A DNA stretch of 36,548 nucleotides. Origin: Streptomyces sp. YIM 98790 (lineage in GTDB: Bacteria > Actinomycetota > Actinomycetes > Streptomycetales > Streptomycetaceae). Below are positions 25,622-33,580 of this stretch, piece by piece. The stretch lies in NCBI RefSeq assembly GCF_011421595.1, contig NZ_WTLH01000032.1, positions 1 through 36,548 on the forward strand. Direction: 5' to 3'. How positions within the stretch are numbered: the stretch's first letter is position 1; each line of letters begins with the position of its first letter. The translations under genes and the position numbers were made by a program. The notes beneath the pieces were generated by a model. The model did no database searches and was not told where the DNA came from. It saw only the letters and a program-made list of their open reading frames with translations.

Positions 25622-26097
25622 TGCCTCCCTCAAGGACCGTCGGTGCCCGGCCATCCGGGGCCGGCCGGGCCGGTGCGCGCACCAGTAACACAATGGCCCC
25701 GTGTGGCGCTGAAGCCAACGTGGACGCGAGCGCCGCGGGGCTCGCGCGCCCGTGGCAGCCGGGGTCTCTCCTGTGGGGGGTGGCGGCCCCGGCTGCCCCG
25801 TCCGCCCGTTCCCTCCGTCCGCCGGGTCCCTCCGCCGGTTCACGGCCGCGAGCGCCGGGCGGGGTCCGCGCCGGGCCGGCCCTCTGTGCGCCAGGAGCCC
25901 GGATACGGCCGTCCGGCAGTCCCGAACTCAGCCATCCGTGCCTGATTGATCACACTTCCGGGGGCGGAGCAACCGACTCCGGGTGGCGTCGATAGCATGT
26001 CGGCGGCCGGTGGACCGTACCCGGCCGGGCCCGGCGGACGTCCCCTCGTCAAGGAACTGGCCGGCCGGCCCTACATCCGCTCCCGGAGGGTTTTTCC

Positions 26098-26478
26098 GTG
26101 CCGGCAGGAACGCTGTACCGCGGCCGGGAAGGCATGTGGTCATGGGTGGCTCACCGAGTCACCGGTGTCCTCGTCTTTTTCTTCCTGTTCGTTCATGTGC
26201 TCGATACCTCGCTCGTCCGCGTGTCGCCGGAGGCCTACGACGACACCATCGCCGTCTACAAGACGCCGATCGTCGCCTTCATGGAGTACGGCCTCGTCGC
26301 CGCCGTCCTCTTCCACGCCCTGAACGGCCTGCGCGTCGTCGCCGTGGACTTCTGGAACAAGGGCCCGCGCTACCAGAAGCAGATGCTCTGGGCCGTGATG
26401 GGGCTGTGGGCCCTGCTGATGGCCGGAGCCGCGTACCCGGTCCTCGGGCACGCCTTCCGCGAGCTGTTCGGGAGCTGA
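26098..26478 (+). CDS. sdhC: Succinate dehydrogenase cytochrome b subunit SdhC
   Basis: 126 residues from a GTG at 26098 behind an ideal GGAGGG site (seven-base spacer). Three membrane helices: WVAHRVTGVLVFFFLFVHVL, IVAFMEYGLVAAVLFHALNG and MGLWALLMAGAAYPVL. HRVTG is the quinone-site signature and the His of LFHALNGLRV is the likely heme ligand. It anchors the SdhAB dimer and passes electrons to menaquinone. It is the first gene of sdhCDAB, with sdhD six bases downstream. Confidence 0.95.
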   Translation: MPAGTLYRGREGMWSWVAHRVTGVLVFFFLFVHVLDTSLVRVSPEAYDDTIAVYKTPIVAFMEYGLVAAVLFHALNGLRVVAVDFWNKGPRYQKQMLWAVMGLWALLMAGAAYPVLGHAFRELFGS

Positions 26479-26484
26479 TGACTC

Positions 26485-26943
26485 ATGTCCGCCATCACCA
26501 CCGAGAACGCGCAGGGCTTCGGCCCCGACAACCCCGCGCCGCGCATCGACCCGCCGCGCGCCCGCACCCGCCGCACCCCGCGCAGCACCCGCACCAACTT
26601 CGAGCTCTACGCCTGGGTCTTCATGCGGCTCTCCGGCATCCTGCTCGTCGTGCTCGTGCTGGGCCATCTGCTGATCCAGCTGGTGCTGGAGGGCGGCGTG
26701 ACCAAGGTCAGCTTCGCCTTCGTGGCCGGCCGCTGGGCCGACCCGGTCTGGCAGGTATGGGACCTGCTGATGCTGTGGCTCGCCATGCTGCACGGCACCA
26801 CCGGTCTGCGCACCATCATCAACGACTACGCGCAGCGGGACGGCACCCGCTTCTGGCTGAAGATGCTGCTCTACACGGCGGCCGTGTTCACCATCGTGCT
26901 GGGCACCCTGGTGATCTTCACCTTCGACCCGAACATCCGCTGA
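26485..26943 (+). CDS. sdhD: Succinate dehydrogenase membrane subunit SdhD
   Basis: 152 residues. A hydrophilic N-terminus of about 40 residues (Pro/Arg/Thr-rich) precedes three membrane helices: FMRLSGILLVVLVLGHLLIQ, WDLLMLWLAMLHGTTGLRTI and MLLYTAAVFTIVLGTLVIF. RLSG, GHL and LHGTTGLR are the family landmarks; the His residues are candidate heme ligands. Translation begins six bases after the sdhC stop. Confidence 0.95.
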   Translation: MSAITTENAQGFGPDNPAPRIDPPRARTRRTPRSTRTNFELYAWVFMRLSGILLVVLVLGHLLIQLVLEGGVTKVSFAFVAGRWADPVWQVWDLLMLWLAMLHGTTGLRTIINDYAQRDGTRFWLKMLLYTAAVFTIVLGTLVIFTFDPNIR

Positions 26944-26965
26944 CGCACCGGGGCTGACGAGACTC

Positions 26966-28726
26966 ATGCAGATCCACAAGTACGACACCGTCATCGTCGG
27001 AGCCGGCGGCGCCGGGATGCGCGCCGCGATCGAGGCCACCAAGCGCAGCCGGACCGCCGTTCTGACCAAGCTCTACCCCACCCGCTCCCACACCGGCGCG
27101 GCCCAGGGCGGCATGGCCGCCGCCCTGGCCAACGTCGAGGAGGACAACTGGGAGTGGCACACCTTCGACACCGTCAAGGGCGGTGACTACCTGGTCGACC
27201 AGGACGCCGCGGAGATCCTGGCCAAGGAGGCCATCGACTCGGTCCTGGACCTGGAGAAGATGGGCCTGCCGTTCAACCGGACCCCGGACGGCACCATCGA
27301 CCAGCGGCGGTTCGGCGGCCACACCCGCAACCACGGCGAGGCCGCGGTGCGCCGCTCCTGCTACGCCGCGGACCGCACCGGCCACATGATCCTCCAGACG
27401 CTCTACCAGAACTGCGTCAAGGAAGGTGTGGAGTTCTACAACGAGTTCTACGTGCTCGACCTGCTGCTGACCGGGACCCAGGCCGGCCGCAAGCGGACCG
27501 CGGGCGTGGTGGCCTACGAGCTGGCCACCGGTGAGCTGCACATCTTCCAGGCCAAGGCGGTGATCTTCGCCTCCGGCGGCAACGGCAAGTTCTACAAGGT
27601 GACCTCCAACGCCCACACCCTGACCGGTGACGGCCAGGCGGCGGCGTGGCGGCGCGGGCTGCCGCTGGAGGACATGGAGTTCTTCCAGTTCCACCCGACC
27701 GGCATCTGGAAGATGGGCATCCTGCTCACCGAGGGCGCCCGCGGCGAGGGCGGCATCCTGCGCAACAAGGACGGCGAGCGCTTCATGGAGCGGTACGCGC
27801 CGACCATCAAGGACCTCGCGCCGCGCGACATGGTCTCCCGCTCCATCTACACCGAGATCCGCGAGGGGCGCGGCTGCGGCCCGGACGCCGACCACGTCTA
27901 CCTGGACCTCACCCACCTGCCGCCGGAGCAGCTCGACGCCAAGCTGCCGGACATCACCGAGTTCGCCCGCACCTACCTGGGCATCGAGCCGTACACCGAC
28001 CCGATCCCGATCCAGCCCACCGCGCACTACGCCATGGGCGGCATTCCCACCACGGTGCGCGGCGAGGTGCTGGCCAACAACACCGACGTGGTGGAGGGCC
28101 TGTACGCGGCCGGCGAGGTGGCCTGCGTCTCGGTGCACGGCGCCAACCGCCTGGGCACCAACTCGCTGCTGGACATCAATGTCTTCGGGCGGCGGGCCGG
28201 GATCGCGGCGGCCGAGTACGCCTCCACGGTGGACGGCCATGCCGAGCTGCCGGAGGCGCCCGAGACCTTCGTGGCCGAGACCCTGACCCGGCTGCGCGAC
28301 TCCGAGGGCGGCGAGCGGGTGGCCGACATCCGCCGCGAGCTGCAGGAGACCATGGACAAGAACGCCATGGTGTTCCGCACCGAGCAGACCCTGAAGGAGG
28401 CGCTGGAGGACATCGGCGCGCTGCGGCGGCGGTACCGGAACGTCTCCGTGCAGGACAAGGGCAAGCGGTTCAACACCGACCTGCTGGAGGCGTTCGAGCT
28501 GGGCAACCTGCTGGAGCTGGCCGAGGTGCTGGTGGTGTCCGCGCTGGCCCGCAAGGAGTCCCGCGGCGGGCACTACCGCGAGGACTACCCCAACCGTGAC
28601 GACGTCAACTTCATGCGCCACACCATGGCGTACCGCGAGGTGGACGCGGACGGCAACGAGTCGATCCGGCTGGACTACAAGCCGGTCACCCAGACCCGCT
28701 ACCAGCCGATGGAGCGTAAGTACTGA
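26966..28726 (+). CDS. sdhA: Succinate dehydrogenase flavoprotein SdhA
   Basis: 586 residues, oxidising succinate to fumarate with covalently bound FAD. The dinucleotide-binding VIVGAGGAGMRAAIEA is at the N-terminus. RSHTGAAQGG follows, with His42 the expected FAD-linked residue. Then come RRFGGHTRNHGEAAVRRSCY, IFASGGNGKFY, EFFQFHPTGIW, LLTEGARGEGGILRNKDGER, the active-site ARG-containing PTAHYAMGGIPT and the closing HGANRLGTNSLLDINVFGRR. The C-terminal helical domain ends RYQPMERKY. The stop TGA shares its last base with the sdhB ATG, so the two are translationally coupled. Confidence 0.97.
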   Translation: MQIHKYDTVIVGAGGAGMRAAIEATKRSRTAVLTKLYPTRSHTGAAQGGMAAALANVEEDNWEWHTFDTVKGGDYLVDQDAAEILAKEAIDSVLDLEKMGLPFNRTPDGTIDQRRFGGHTRNHGEAAVRRSCYAADRTGHMILQTLYQNCVKEGVEFYNEFYVLDLLLTGTQAGRKRTAGVVAYELATGELHIFQAKAVIFASGGNGKFYKVTSNAHTLTGDGQAAAWRRGLPLEDMEFFQFHPTGIWKMGILLTEGARGEGGILRNKDGERFMERYAPTIKDLAPRDMVSRSIYTEIREGRGCGPDADHVYLDLTHLPPEQLDAKLPDITEFARTYLGIEPYTDPIPIQPTAHYAMGGIPTTVRGEVLANNTDVVEGLYAAGEVACVSVHGANRLGTNSLLDINVFGRRAGIAAAEYASTVDGHAELPEAPETFVAETLTRLRDSEGGERVADIRRELQETMDKNAMVFRTEQTLKEALEDIGALRRRYRNVSVQDKGKRFNTDLLEAFELGNLLELAEVLVVSALARKESRGGHYREDYPNRDDVNFMRHTMAYREVDADGNESIRLDYKPVTQTRYQPMERKY

Positions 28727-29493
28727 TGAGCACCGCGACCGCAGCACGTCCGGAGAGCGCCGCCGGCGGCGCCCCGGCAGCCCACAAGATCACCGCCACC
28801 TTCCGGATCCGCCGCTTCGACCCGGAGGTCTCCGACAAGGCCGTGTGGCAGGACTTCACGATCGAGATCGATCCCAAGGAGCGGGTGCTCGACGCCCTGC
28901 ACCAGATCAAGTGGGACGTGGACGGCACGCTGACCTTCCGCCGCTCCTGCGCGCACGGCATCTGCGGCTCGGACGCCATGCGCATCAACGGCCGGAACCG
29001 GCTGGCATGCAAGACGCTGATCAAGGACCTGAGCCCGCAGAAGCCGATCACCATCGAGCCCATCAAGGGCATGACGGTGCTCAAGGACCTGATCGTCGAC
29101 ATGGAGCCGTTCTTCCAGGCGTACCGCGATGTGATGCCCTTCCTCATCACGACCGGGAACGAGCCGACCCGGGAGCGCCGGCAGTCGGCGGAGGACCGGG
29201 CCCGCTTCGACGACACCACCAAGTGCATTCTCTGCGCGGCCTGCACGTCCTCCTGCCCCGTCTTCTGGAACGACGGCCAGTACTTCGGCCCGGCGGCGAT
29301 CGTCAACGCGCACCGCTTCATCTTCGACTCGCGGGACGAGGGAGGTGAGCAGCGGCTGGAGATCCTCAACGACAAGGACGGCGTCTGGCGCTGCCGCACC
29401 ACCTTCAACTGCACCGATGCCTGCCCGCGCGGGATCGAGGTGACCAAGGCCATCCAGGAGGTCAAGAGGGCGCTGATCACGCGCCGCTTCTGA
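28726..29493 (+). CDS. sdhB: Succinate dehydrogenase iron-sulfur subunit SdhB
   Basis: 255 residues. The ferredoxin domain has SCAHGICGSDAM...LAC for the [2Fe-2S] cluster, with Asp in the third ligand position as in other SdhB proteins. The C-terminal domain has CILCAACTSSCP and CRTTFNCTDACPRG for the [4Fe-4S] and [3Fe-4S] clusters. An Ala/Gly-rich N-terminal tail of about 20 residues precedes the core. It carries electrons from SdhA FAD to the quinone in SdhCD. A strong terminator follows 33 bases after the stop and closes the operon. Confidence 0.97.
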   Translation: MSTATAARPESAAGGAPAAHKITATFRIRRFDPEVSDKAVWQDFTIEIDPKERVLDALHQIKWDVDGTLTFRRSCAHGICGSDAMRINGRNRLACKTLIKDLSPQKPITIEPIKGMTVLKDLIVDMEPFFQAYRDVMPFLITTGNEPTRERRQSAEDRARFDDTTKCILCAACTSSCPVFWNDGQYFGPAAIVNAHRFIFDSRDEGGEQRLEILNDKDGVWRCRTTFNCTDACPRGIEVTKAIQEVKRALITRRF

Positions 29494-29525
29494 GCGCTCG
29501 CGCGCACGGCCGGACGCGTCGCCGT

Positions 29526-29562
29526 CGCGGGGCCGGTACCCGGTCCGGGTACCGGCCCCGCG
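29526..29562 (+). terminator. Terminator of the sdhCDAB operon
   Basis: CGCGGGGCCGGTACCC (29526-29541) pairs perfectly with GGGTACCGGCCCCGCG (29547-29562); two further pairs narrow the loop to a single T. It lies 33 bases after sdhB and ahead of the converging VOC gene. Confidence 0.85.
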
Positions 29563-29620
29563 CGTGCGTCCGCCCGGCGCGGCACGGCCGGGTCACCGGG
29601 CCTCCGGGTCCGCGCGCCGG

Positions 29621-29986
29621 TCAGGCGTCGTGGGGTTCCCAGTAGGTCTCCACCTGGTGGCCGTCCGGGTCGGCGCACTTGAACGCGACATAGGCCGGTT
29701 CGTCGTAGTCCTCGGTGATGCGCAGACCGTCCCCGCGCATCCGGGCGAGCAGGGCCCGCACCTCGCCGGGCGCGGCGAGCCGGAAGCCGAAGTGCAGGAA
29801 GGGCGGCGGCGGGCCGACCTCCTGGACGCCGTGCAGCGCGAGGTCGAAACCGTCGGCGTTGCGGATGATGACGGTGCCGTCGTCGTACTGCCGCGCGGTG
29901 CCGGGACCGAAGCCGAAGTACGTCTCGTAGAACCGCTTGCTGCGCGCCACGTCCCGCACGGGAAGGCCGAGATGGTTCAGGTGCAT
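29621..29986 (-). CDS. VOC-superfamily (glyoxalase/bleomycin resistance-like) protein
   Basis: 121 residues with the paired beta-alpha-beta-beta-beta pattern: MHLNHLGLPVRDVARSKRFY, DLALHGVQ, FLHFGFRLAAPGEVRALLAR, YVAFKCADPDGHQVETYWEP. His3/His5, the His of LHFGF and the Glu of VETYWEP are plausible metal ligands. Members are dioxygenases, glyoxalases, epimerases or binding proteins; nothing here distinguishes them. The ATG at 29986 is preferred because the fold starts there, though no ribosome site is visible. A GTG at 30043 would add 19 residues. Confidence 0.85.
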   Translation of the reverse strand: MHLNHLGLPVRDVARSKRFYETYFGFGPGTARQYDDGTVIIRNADGFDLALHGVQEVGPPPPFLHFGFRLAAPGEVRALLARMRGDGLRITEDYDEPAYVAFKCADPDGHQVETYWEPHDA

Positions 29987-30160
29987 GAACCGCAGCGTGG
30001 AGCCTGAGCGCGGCGGACGCAAGCGGAATTCCGCGCCGCGCACCGGGCGGCGGGGGTGCAGGGGCCCGGCCCCGCCGCCGGTGGGCCGTTCGCCTCATGC
30101 CCGCGGGCCGGCGGTGACGTGGGGGTTCTCCCGGCGGGTGGCCGGTGCGACCGTGGGGGG

Positions 30161-31528
30161 ATGGAGCATCTTGTCGCACGGCTGCGGGAGGGCCTGCCCG
30201 CCGAGGCCGTGCTCACCGATCAGGACGTCATGGCGTCGTACGCGCACGACATGGCCGGCTTCTGTCCGGCCGGCCGCCCGGCGGTGGTGGTGCTGCCCCG
30301 TACGGTGGAGCAGGTGCAGCACGCCCTGCGGACCGCGAGCGCGCTGCGGGTGCCGGTCGTGCCGCAGGGGGCGCGGACAGGGCTGTCCGGGGCGGCGAAC
30401 GCCGTGGACGGCGGCATGGTGCTGTCCCTCCTGCGGATGGACCGGATTCTGGAGATCGACCCGGTGAACCGGATCGCCGTGGTGGAGCCGGGCGTGGTCA
30501 ACGCCGACCTGACCAAGGCGGTGCAGGCGCAGGGCATGACCTACCCGCCCGACCCGTCGAGCTGGGAGCAGTGCACCATCGGCGGCAACATCGGCACCGC
30601 GTCCGGCGGCCTGTGCTGCGTCAAGTACGGGGTGACGGCGGAGTATGTGCTGGGGCTGGACGTGGTACTGGCCGACGGCAGACTGCTGCGCACCGGCCGG
30701 CGGACCGCGAAGGGGGTCGCCGGGTACGACCTGACCCGCCTGTTCGTGGGGTCGGAGGGGACGCTGGGGGTGGTGGTGCGGGCGGTGCTGGCGCTGAAGC
30801 CGGCTCCTCCGCCGCAGCTCGTGCTGGCCGCGGAGTTCCCCTCCGCGCAGGCGGCCGGCGAGGCGGTGTGCGCGGTCATGGCGGCCGGGCACACGCCGTC
30901 GCTGCTGGAGCTGATGGACGCCACCACACTGGCCGCCGTCAACCGGCTGACCCGGATGGGTCTGCCGGAGAGCACCGAGGCGCTGCTGCTGTGCGCCTTC
31001 GACACCGCCGAACCGGCCGCCGATCTGGCGGCGGTCGGTGCGCTGTGCCGGGAAGCCGGGGCCACCGAGGTGGTCCCGGCCGAGGACGCGGCCGAGTCGG
31101 AGATGCTGCTGGCGGCCCGCCGCTCCGCGCTGGTGGCGCTGGAGGCGGTGACCGGCACCACCATGATCGACGACGTGTGCGTGCCGCGCAGCAGGCTGGC
31201 GGAGCTGCTGGGCGGGGTGGCCGCGATCGGCCGCCGGCACCGGCTGACCATCGGGGTGGTGGCCCACGCGGGCGACGGCAATACGCATCCCACGGTGTGC
31301 TTCGACCCGCGCGACGAGGACGAGTCCCGGCGGGCCCGGGAGTCGTTCGACGAGATCATGGCGCTCGGCCTGGAACTGGGCGGCACCATCACCGGCGAGC
31401 ACGGGGTGGGCGTGCTGAAGAAGGAGTGGCTGGCCCGGGAACTCGGCCCGGTGGGGCTGGAGATGCAGCGCGCGGTCAAGCGGGCGTTCGATCCGCTCGG
31501 GATTCTCAATCCGGGCAAGGTGTTCTGA
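30161..31528 (+). CDS. FAD-linked oxidase/dehydrogenase, GlcD-like
   Basis: 455 residues of the vanillyl-alcohol oxidase/glycolate oxidase GlcD family. The FAD domain has VVPQGARTGLSGAANAVDGG, DPSSWEQCTIGGNIGTASGG, CCVKYGVTAEYVLGLDVVLA and LFVGSEGTLGVVV. The C-terminal half has VVAHAGDGNTHPTVCFDP and TITGEHGVGVLKKEWL, ending DPLGILNPGKVF. Such enzymes oxidise 2-hydroxy acids (glycolate, D-lactate). No GlcE or GlcF partner is adjacent, so it is either a single-subunit type or works with proteins encoded elsewhere. The ATG at 30161 directly follows GGGGGG, too close for normal ribosome binding; the upstream frame lacks other starts with a better site. A terminator follows. Confidence 0.92.
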   Translation: MEHLVARLREGLPAEAVLTDQDVMASYAHDMAGFCPAGRPAVVVLPRTVEQVQHALRTASALRVPVVPQGARTGLSGAANAVDGGMVLSLLRMDRILEIDPVNRIAVVEPGVVNADLTKAVQAQGMTYPPDPSSWEQCTIGGNIGTASGGLCCVKYGVTAEYVLGLDVVLADGRLLRTGRRTAKGVAGYDLTRLFVGSEGTLGVVVRAVLALKPAPPPQLVLAAEFPSAQAAGEAVCAVMAAGHTPSLLELMDATTLAAVNRLTRMGLPESTEALLLCAFDTAEPAADLAAVGALCREAGATEVVPAEDAAESEMLLAARRSALVALEAVTGTTMIDDVCVPRSRLAELLGGVAAIGRRHRLTIGVVAHAGDGNTHPTVCFDPRDEDESRRARESFDEIMALGLELGGTITGEHGVGVLKKEWLARELGPVGLEMQRAVKRAFDPLGILNPGKVF

Positions 31529-31540
31529 GCCGGGCGGCCG

Positions 31541-31581
31541 CGGAAGGCGCCCCGTCCCTGGAAGGGGCGGGGCGCCTTCCG
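31541..31581. terminator. Terminator after the GlcD-like gene
   Basis: CGGAAGGCGCCCCG (31541-31554) pairs perfectly with CGGGGCGCCTTCCG (31568-31581). The 13-base loop starts 26 bases after the stop codon. Confidence 0.85.
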
Positions 31582-31608
31582 TTGTGACGGGGGCCACCGG
31601 CCCCGGTG

Positions 31609-31666
31609 TTGAACATGTTCAAAAGCGGGGGTACGGTCGAGGAGCCGAGATTTTGAACATGTTCAA
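31609..31666 (+). promoter_or_regulatory. Promoter with two perfect TTGAACATGTTCAA operators
   Basis: The 14-bp palindrome TTGAACATGTTCAA occurs at 31609-31622 and 31653-31666, 44 bp apart. The left copy begins with TTGAAC, a -35-like hexamer, and 17 bases later is TACGGT (31632-31637), a -10 box. The right copy lies just past the expected start of transcription. A dimer on each site would occlude the promoter and block elongation. The TetR-family gene at the end of this transcript is the obvious candidate regulator, giving negative autoregulation. Confidence 0.8.
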
Positions 31667-31687
31667 GAAGGAAGTGAGGGGCCGGGA

Positions 31688-32101
31688 ATGGACCTCAGCG
31701 TGGTGGCATATGTGATCTATCTGGTGGTCAGCATCGGTCTGACCGTCTGGGTGGCGCGCACGCTCAGCCGGAACGGACGGGTGTTCCTGGTGGACGTGAT
31801 GCGCGGCAACGAGTCGCTGGCCGAGTCCGTCAACCACCTGCTGGTGGTGGGCTTCTACCTGGTCAACCTCGGGTTCGTGGCGCTCCACCTGCGCAACGGG
31901 GCCGTCATGGAGGACTGGCGGGTGGTCATCGAGGAACTGTCCGTGAAGCTGGGCGTGGTGCTGCTGGTGCTGGGCGCCCTGCACCTGGTCAACGTGTTCG
32001 TCTTCCACCGGATCAGGCGCCGCGGCATCCAGGAGCGCGAGCAGCACCCGCCGGTGCCGCCGCAGGGCTGGACCACGGCCGTGCCCACACCGGGAGCCTG
32101 A
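31688..32101 (+). CDS. Small integral membrane protein, first gene of the TetR operon
   Basis: 137 residues with three hydrophobic helices: residues 2-22 (MDLSVVAYVIYLVVSIGLTV), 46-66 (ESVNHLLVVGFYLVNLGFVA) and 83-104 (VKLGVVLLVLGALHLVNVFV). Between TM1 and TM2 is LSRNGRVFLVDVMRGNESLA. The C-terminal tail (RRRGIQEREQHPPVPPQGWT) is charged and Pro-rich and probably cytoplasmic. AAGGAAGTGAGGGG precedes the ATG. I know similar uncharacterised membrane proteins from streptomycetes but no function. Its gene lies directly behind two TetR operators, which suggests inducible expression in response to the TetR ligand. Confidence 0.85.
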   Translation: MDLSVVAYVIYLVVSIGLTVWVARTLSRNGRVFLVDVMRGNESLAESVNHLLVVGFYLVNLGFVALHLRNGAVMEDWRVVIEELSVKLGVVLLVLGALHLVNVFVFHRIRRRGIQEREQHPPVPPQGWTTAVPTPGA

Positions 32102-32104
32102 GCC

Positions 32105-32575
32105 GTGGGCGGGAAGCAGGCCGCGTTCCCGGTACGGCGGCTGACCGTGCTGTACGACCCGGACTGCCCGCTGTGCGCCTTCGTCCGCACCTGGCTGGAA
32201 CGGCAGCGGCAGCGCGTGCCGCTGGACCCGGTGCCGGTGGCGTCGGAGGAGGCCCGGCGCCGGTTCCCGCACCTGGACCACGGCGCCACGCTCCGGGAGA
32301 TCACCGTGATCGGCGACTCCGGCCAGGTGTACCGGGGCACGGCGGCCTGGATCGCGGTGCTGTGGGCGCTGGACGGGTACCGCGGCCTGGCGCACCGGCT
32401 GTCCACGCCCGCCGGGCGGCCGTTCGCCCGCGCCGCGGTGCTGGCCGCCGCCCGTTACCGGGAGACGCACGGCTCCGCGCTCACCGGGCCGGCGCGGCCG
32501 TCCGGGCAGGCGGAGGGGGCCTGCCCGGACGGCTGCGCGGTGCCGGACACCCGGCCCGGCCCGGCGCCGGGCTAA
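32105..32575 (+). CDS. DCC-family (DUF393) thiol-disulfide oxidoreductase-like protein
   Basis: 156 residues from a GTG at 32105, three bases after the upstream stop. It starts with a thioredoxin-like strand and the motif LYDPDCPLCAFVRTWLERQR, where DxxCxxC gives the DCC family its name. Then come LREITVIGDSGQVYRGTAAW, IAVLWALDGYRGLAHRLSTP and GRPFARAAVLAAARYRE. The final 40 residues are a Gly/Ala/Pro-rich tail with two further cysteines (ACPDGCAVPD). Family members are thought to be redox proteins; no substrate is known. It is co-transcribed with the membrane protein and TetR gene, so the three may form one response unit. Confidence 0.87.
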   Translation: MGGKQAAFPVRRLTVLYDPDCPLCAFVRTWLERQRQRVPLDPVPVASEEARRRFPHLDHGATLREITVIGDSGQVYRGTAAWIAVLWALDGYRGLAHRLSTPAGRPFARAAVLAAARYRETHGSALTGPARPSGQAEGACPDGCAVPDTRPGPAPG

Positions 32576-32585
32576 CCTCGGGCAG

Positions 32586-33521
32586 GTGAGCGATGGTGTG
32601 GACGGACGGGCGGCGGCCGGGGCAGGCGGCACGGGCACCGGCCGCCGGCCGGTGAAGAGCGGCCGGACCGAGAAGAGCGAGCAGACCCGGACCCGCATCC
32701 TGCAGAGCGCCATGCGCCTCTTCGAGGAGCGCGGCTACGACAAGACCACCATGCGGGCCATCGCGCAGGAGGCCGGGGTCTCGGTGGGCAACGCCTACTA
32801 CTACTTCGCCTCCAAGGAGCACCTCATCCAGGGCTTCTACGACCGGATCGCCGCCGAGCACCGGGCGGCGGTCCGGGACGTGCTCGCCCGGGAGACCGAC
32901 CTGGCCGCACGGCTGCGCGGCGTCATGCTGGTCTGGCTGGACATCGCGGAGCCCTACCACCGGTTCGCGGCACAGTTCTTCAAGAACGCCGCCGACCCGG
33001 ACAGCCCGCTCAGCCCCTTCTCCCCCGAGTCCAGCGGCCCGCGCGAGGCGGCCATCGACGTCTACCGCGAGGTGCTCTCCGGGGCCAGGGTGAAGGCCGA
33101 TCCGGAACTGGCCGAAATGCTTCCGCAGTTGCTCTGGCTCCAGCAGATGGGCCTGGTGCTCTACTGGGCGCACGACCGCTCGCCCGGCTGTGCCCGCAGC
33201 CGCCGCCTGGTGGAGCGGGCCGCGCCGCTGGCCGCCACCGCGGTGTCGCTCTCCCGGTACCGGGTGCTGCGCCCGGTGGTACGGGAAATCCGGGACATCC
33301 TGCACGACTTCCTGCTCCCCAGCGACCAGGCGGAGGAGGCGCGGGAGCGGGGCGGAGGCAGATCCGCGGGGCCCGGCGGGGAACGCACCGGAGGGGAAGG
33401 CACCGGAGGGGAACGCACCGGAGGGGAACGCACCGGAGGGGAAGGCACCGGAGGGGAACGCACCGGAGGGAAGGACGACCGGAAGGACAGCGGGGGGCCG
33501 CAGGGCGGCGCGGGGCGGTGA
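32586..33521 (+). CDS. TetR-family transcriptional regulator
   Basis: 311 residues from a GTG at 32586, longer than most TetR proteins because of a C-terminal low-complexity tail. The DNA-binding domain (about 31-88) reads SEQTRTRILQSAMRLFEERG, YDKTTMRAIAQEAGVSVGNA and YYYFASKEHLIQGFYDRI. The ligand-binding domain continues to about residue 250 (LRGVMLVWLDIAEPYHRFAA, LPQLLWLQQMGLVLYWAHDR, VLRPVVREIRDILHDFLLP). The last 60 residues are mainly GERTGG/GEGTGG repeats encoded by six 15-bp units. The two TTGAACATGTTCAA sites ahead of this operon are its probable targets. The effector is unknown; the membrane and redox neighbours hint at a lipid, redox or small hydrophobic signal, which is a guess. 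Confidence 0.93.
   Translation: MSDGVDGRAAAGAGGTGTGRRPVKSGRTEKSEQTRTRILQSAMRLFEERGYDKTTMRAIAQEAGVSVGNAYYYFASKEHLIQGFYDRIAAEHRAAVRDVLARETDLAARLRGVMLVWLDIAEPYHRFAAQFFKNAADPDSPLSPFSPESSGPREAAIDVYREVLSGARVKADPELAEMLPQLLWLQQMGLVLYWAHDRSPGCARSRRLVERAAPLAATAVSLSRYRVLRPVVREIRDILHDFLLPSDQAEEARERGGGRSAGPGGERTGGEGTGGERTGGERTGGEGTGGERTGGKDDRKDSGGPQGGAGR
33381..33470. repeat. Six 15-bp tandem repeats in the tetR 3' end
   Basis: Six contiguous units of GAACGCACCGGAGGG or GAAGGCACCGGAGGG in the order A-B-A-A-B-A (C/G change at the fourth base). They are in frame and encode ERTGG/EGTGG repeats. The A-B-A pattern appears twice, so a 45-base block has been duplicated. It is probably length-variable between strains. 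Confidence 0.95.
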
Positions 33522-33528
33522 GACGGGT

Positions 33529-33564
33529 CCGGCCCCCGTGCCCGGTGGCGGGCGCGGGGGCCGG
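33529..33564 (+). terminator. Terminator of the TetR operon
   Basis: A 15-pair stem with one G-T wobble (CCGGCCCCCGTGCCC with GGGCGCGGGGGCCGG) and a six-base loop, starting eight bases after the tetR stop and followed by TTCG. Confidence 0.8.
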
Positions 33565-33580
33565 TTCGTCCCTCGTCGCT

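Larger units (their letters stand above)
25508..26097. other. Divergent regulatory region between sigma factor and sdh operon
   Basis: 590 bases without a credible gene. The left part has the sigma-gene repeat and promoter. The right part leads into sdhC: TAGCAT at 25993-25998 is a possible -10 box giving a leader of about 95 bases, but no good -35 is present. The sequence TGATTGATCACA at 25943-25954 could be part of a redox or catabolite regulator site. A GCGAGC...GCTCGC hairpin sits near 25728-25747. Several open frames here lack codon structure or ribosome sites. Confidence 0.6.

Noticed and set aside
25840-26143. Overlapping open frames upstream of sdhC on both strands
   Set aside because: They lack ribosome sites and codon structure and cover the likely sdh promoter and leader; the GTG at 26098 with its ideal ribosome site marks the first real gene.
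33381-33470. Regular repeats as a possible CRISPR array
   Set aside because: The units are contiguous 15-mers without spacers and lie in frame inside the tetR gene.
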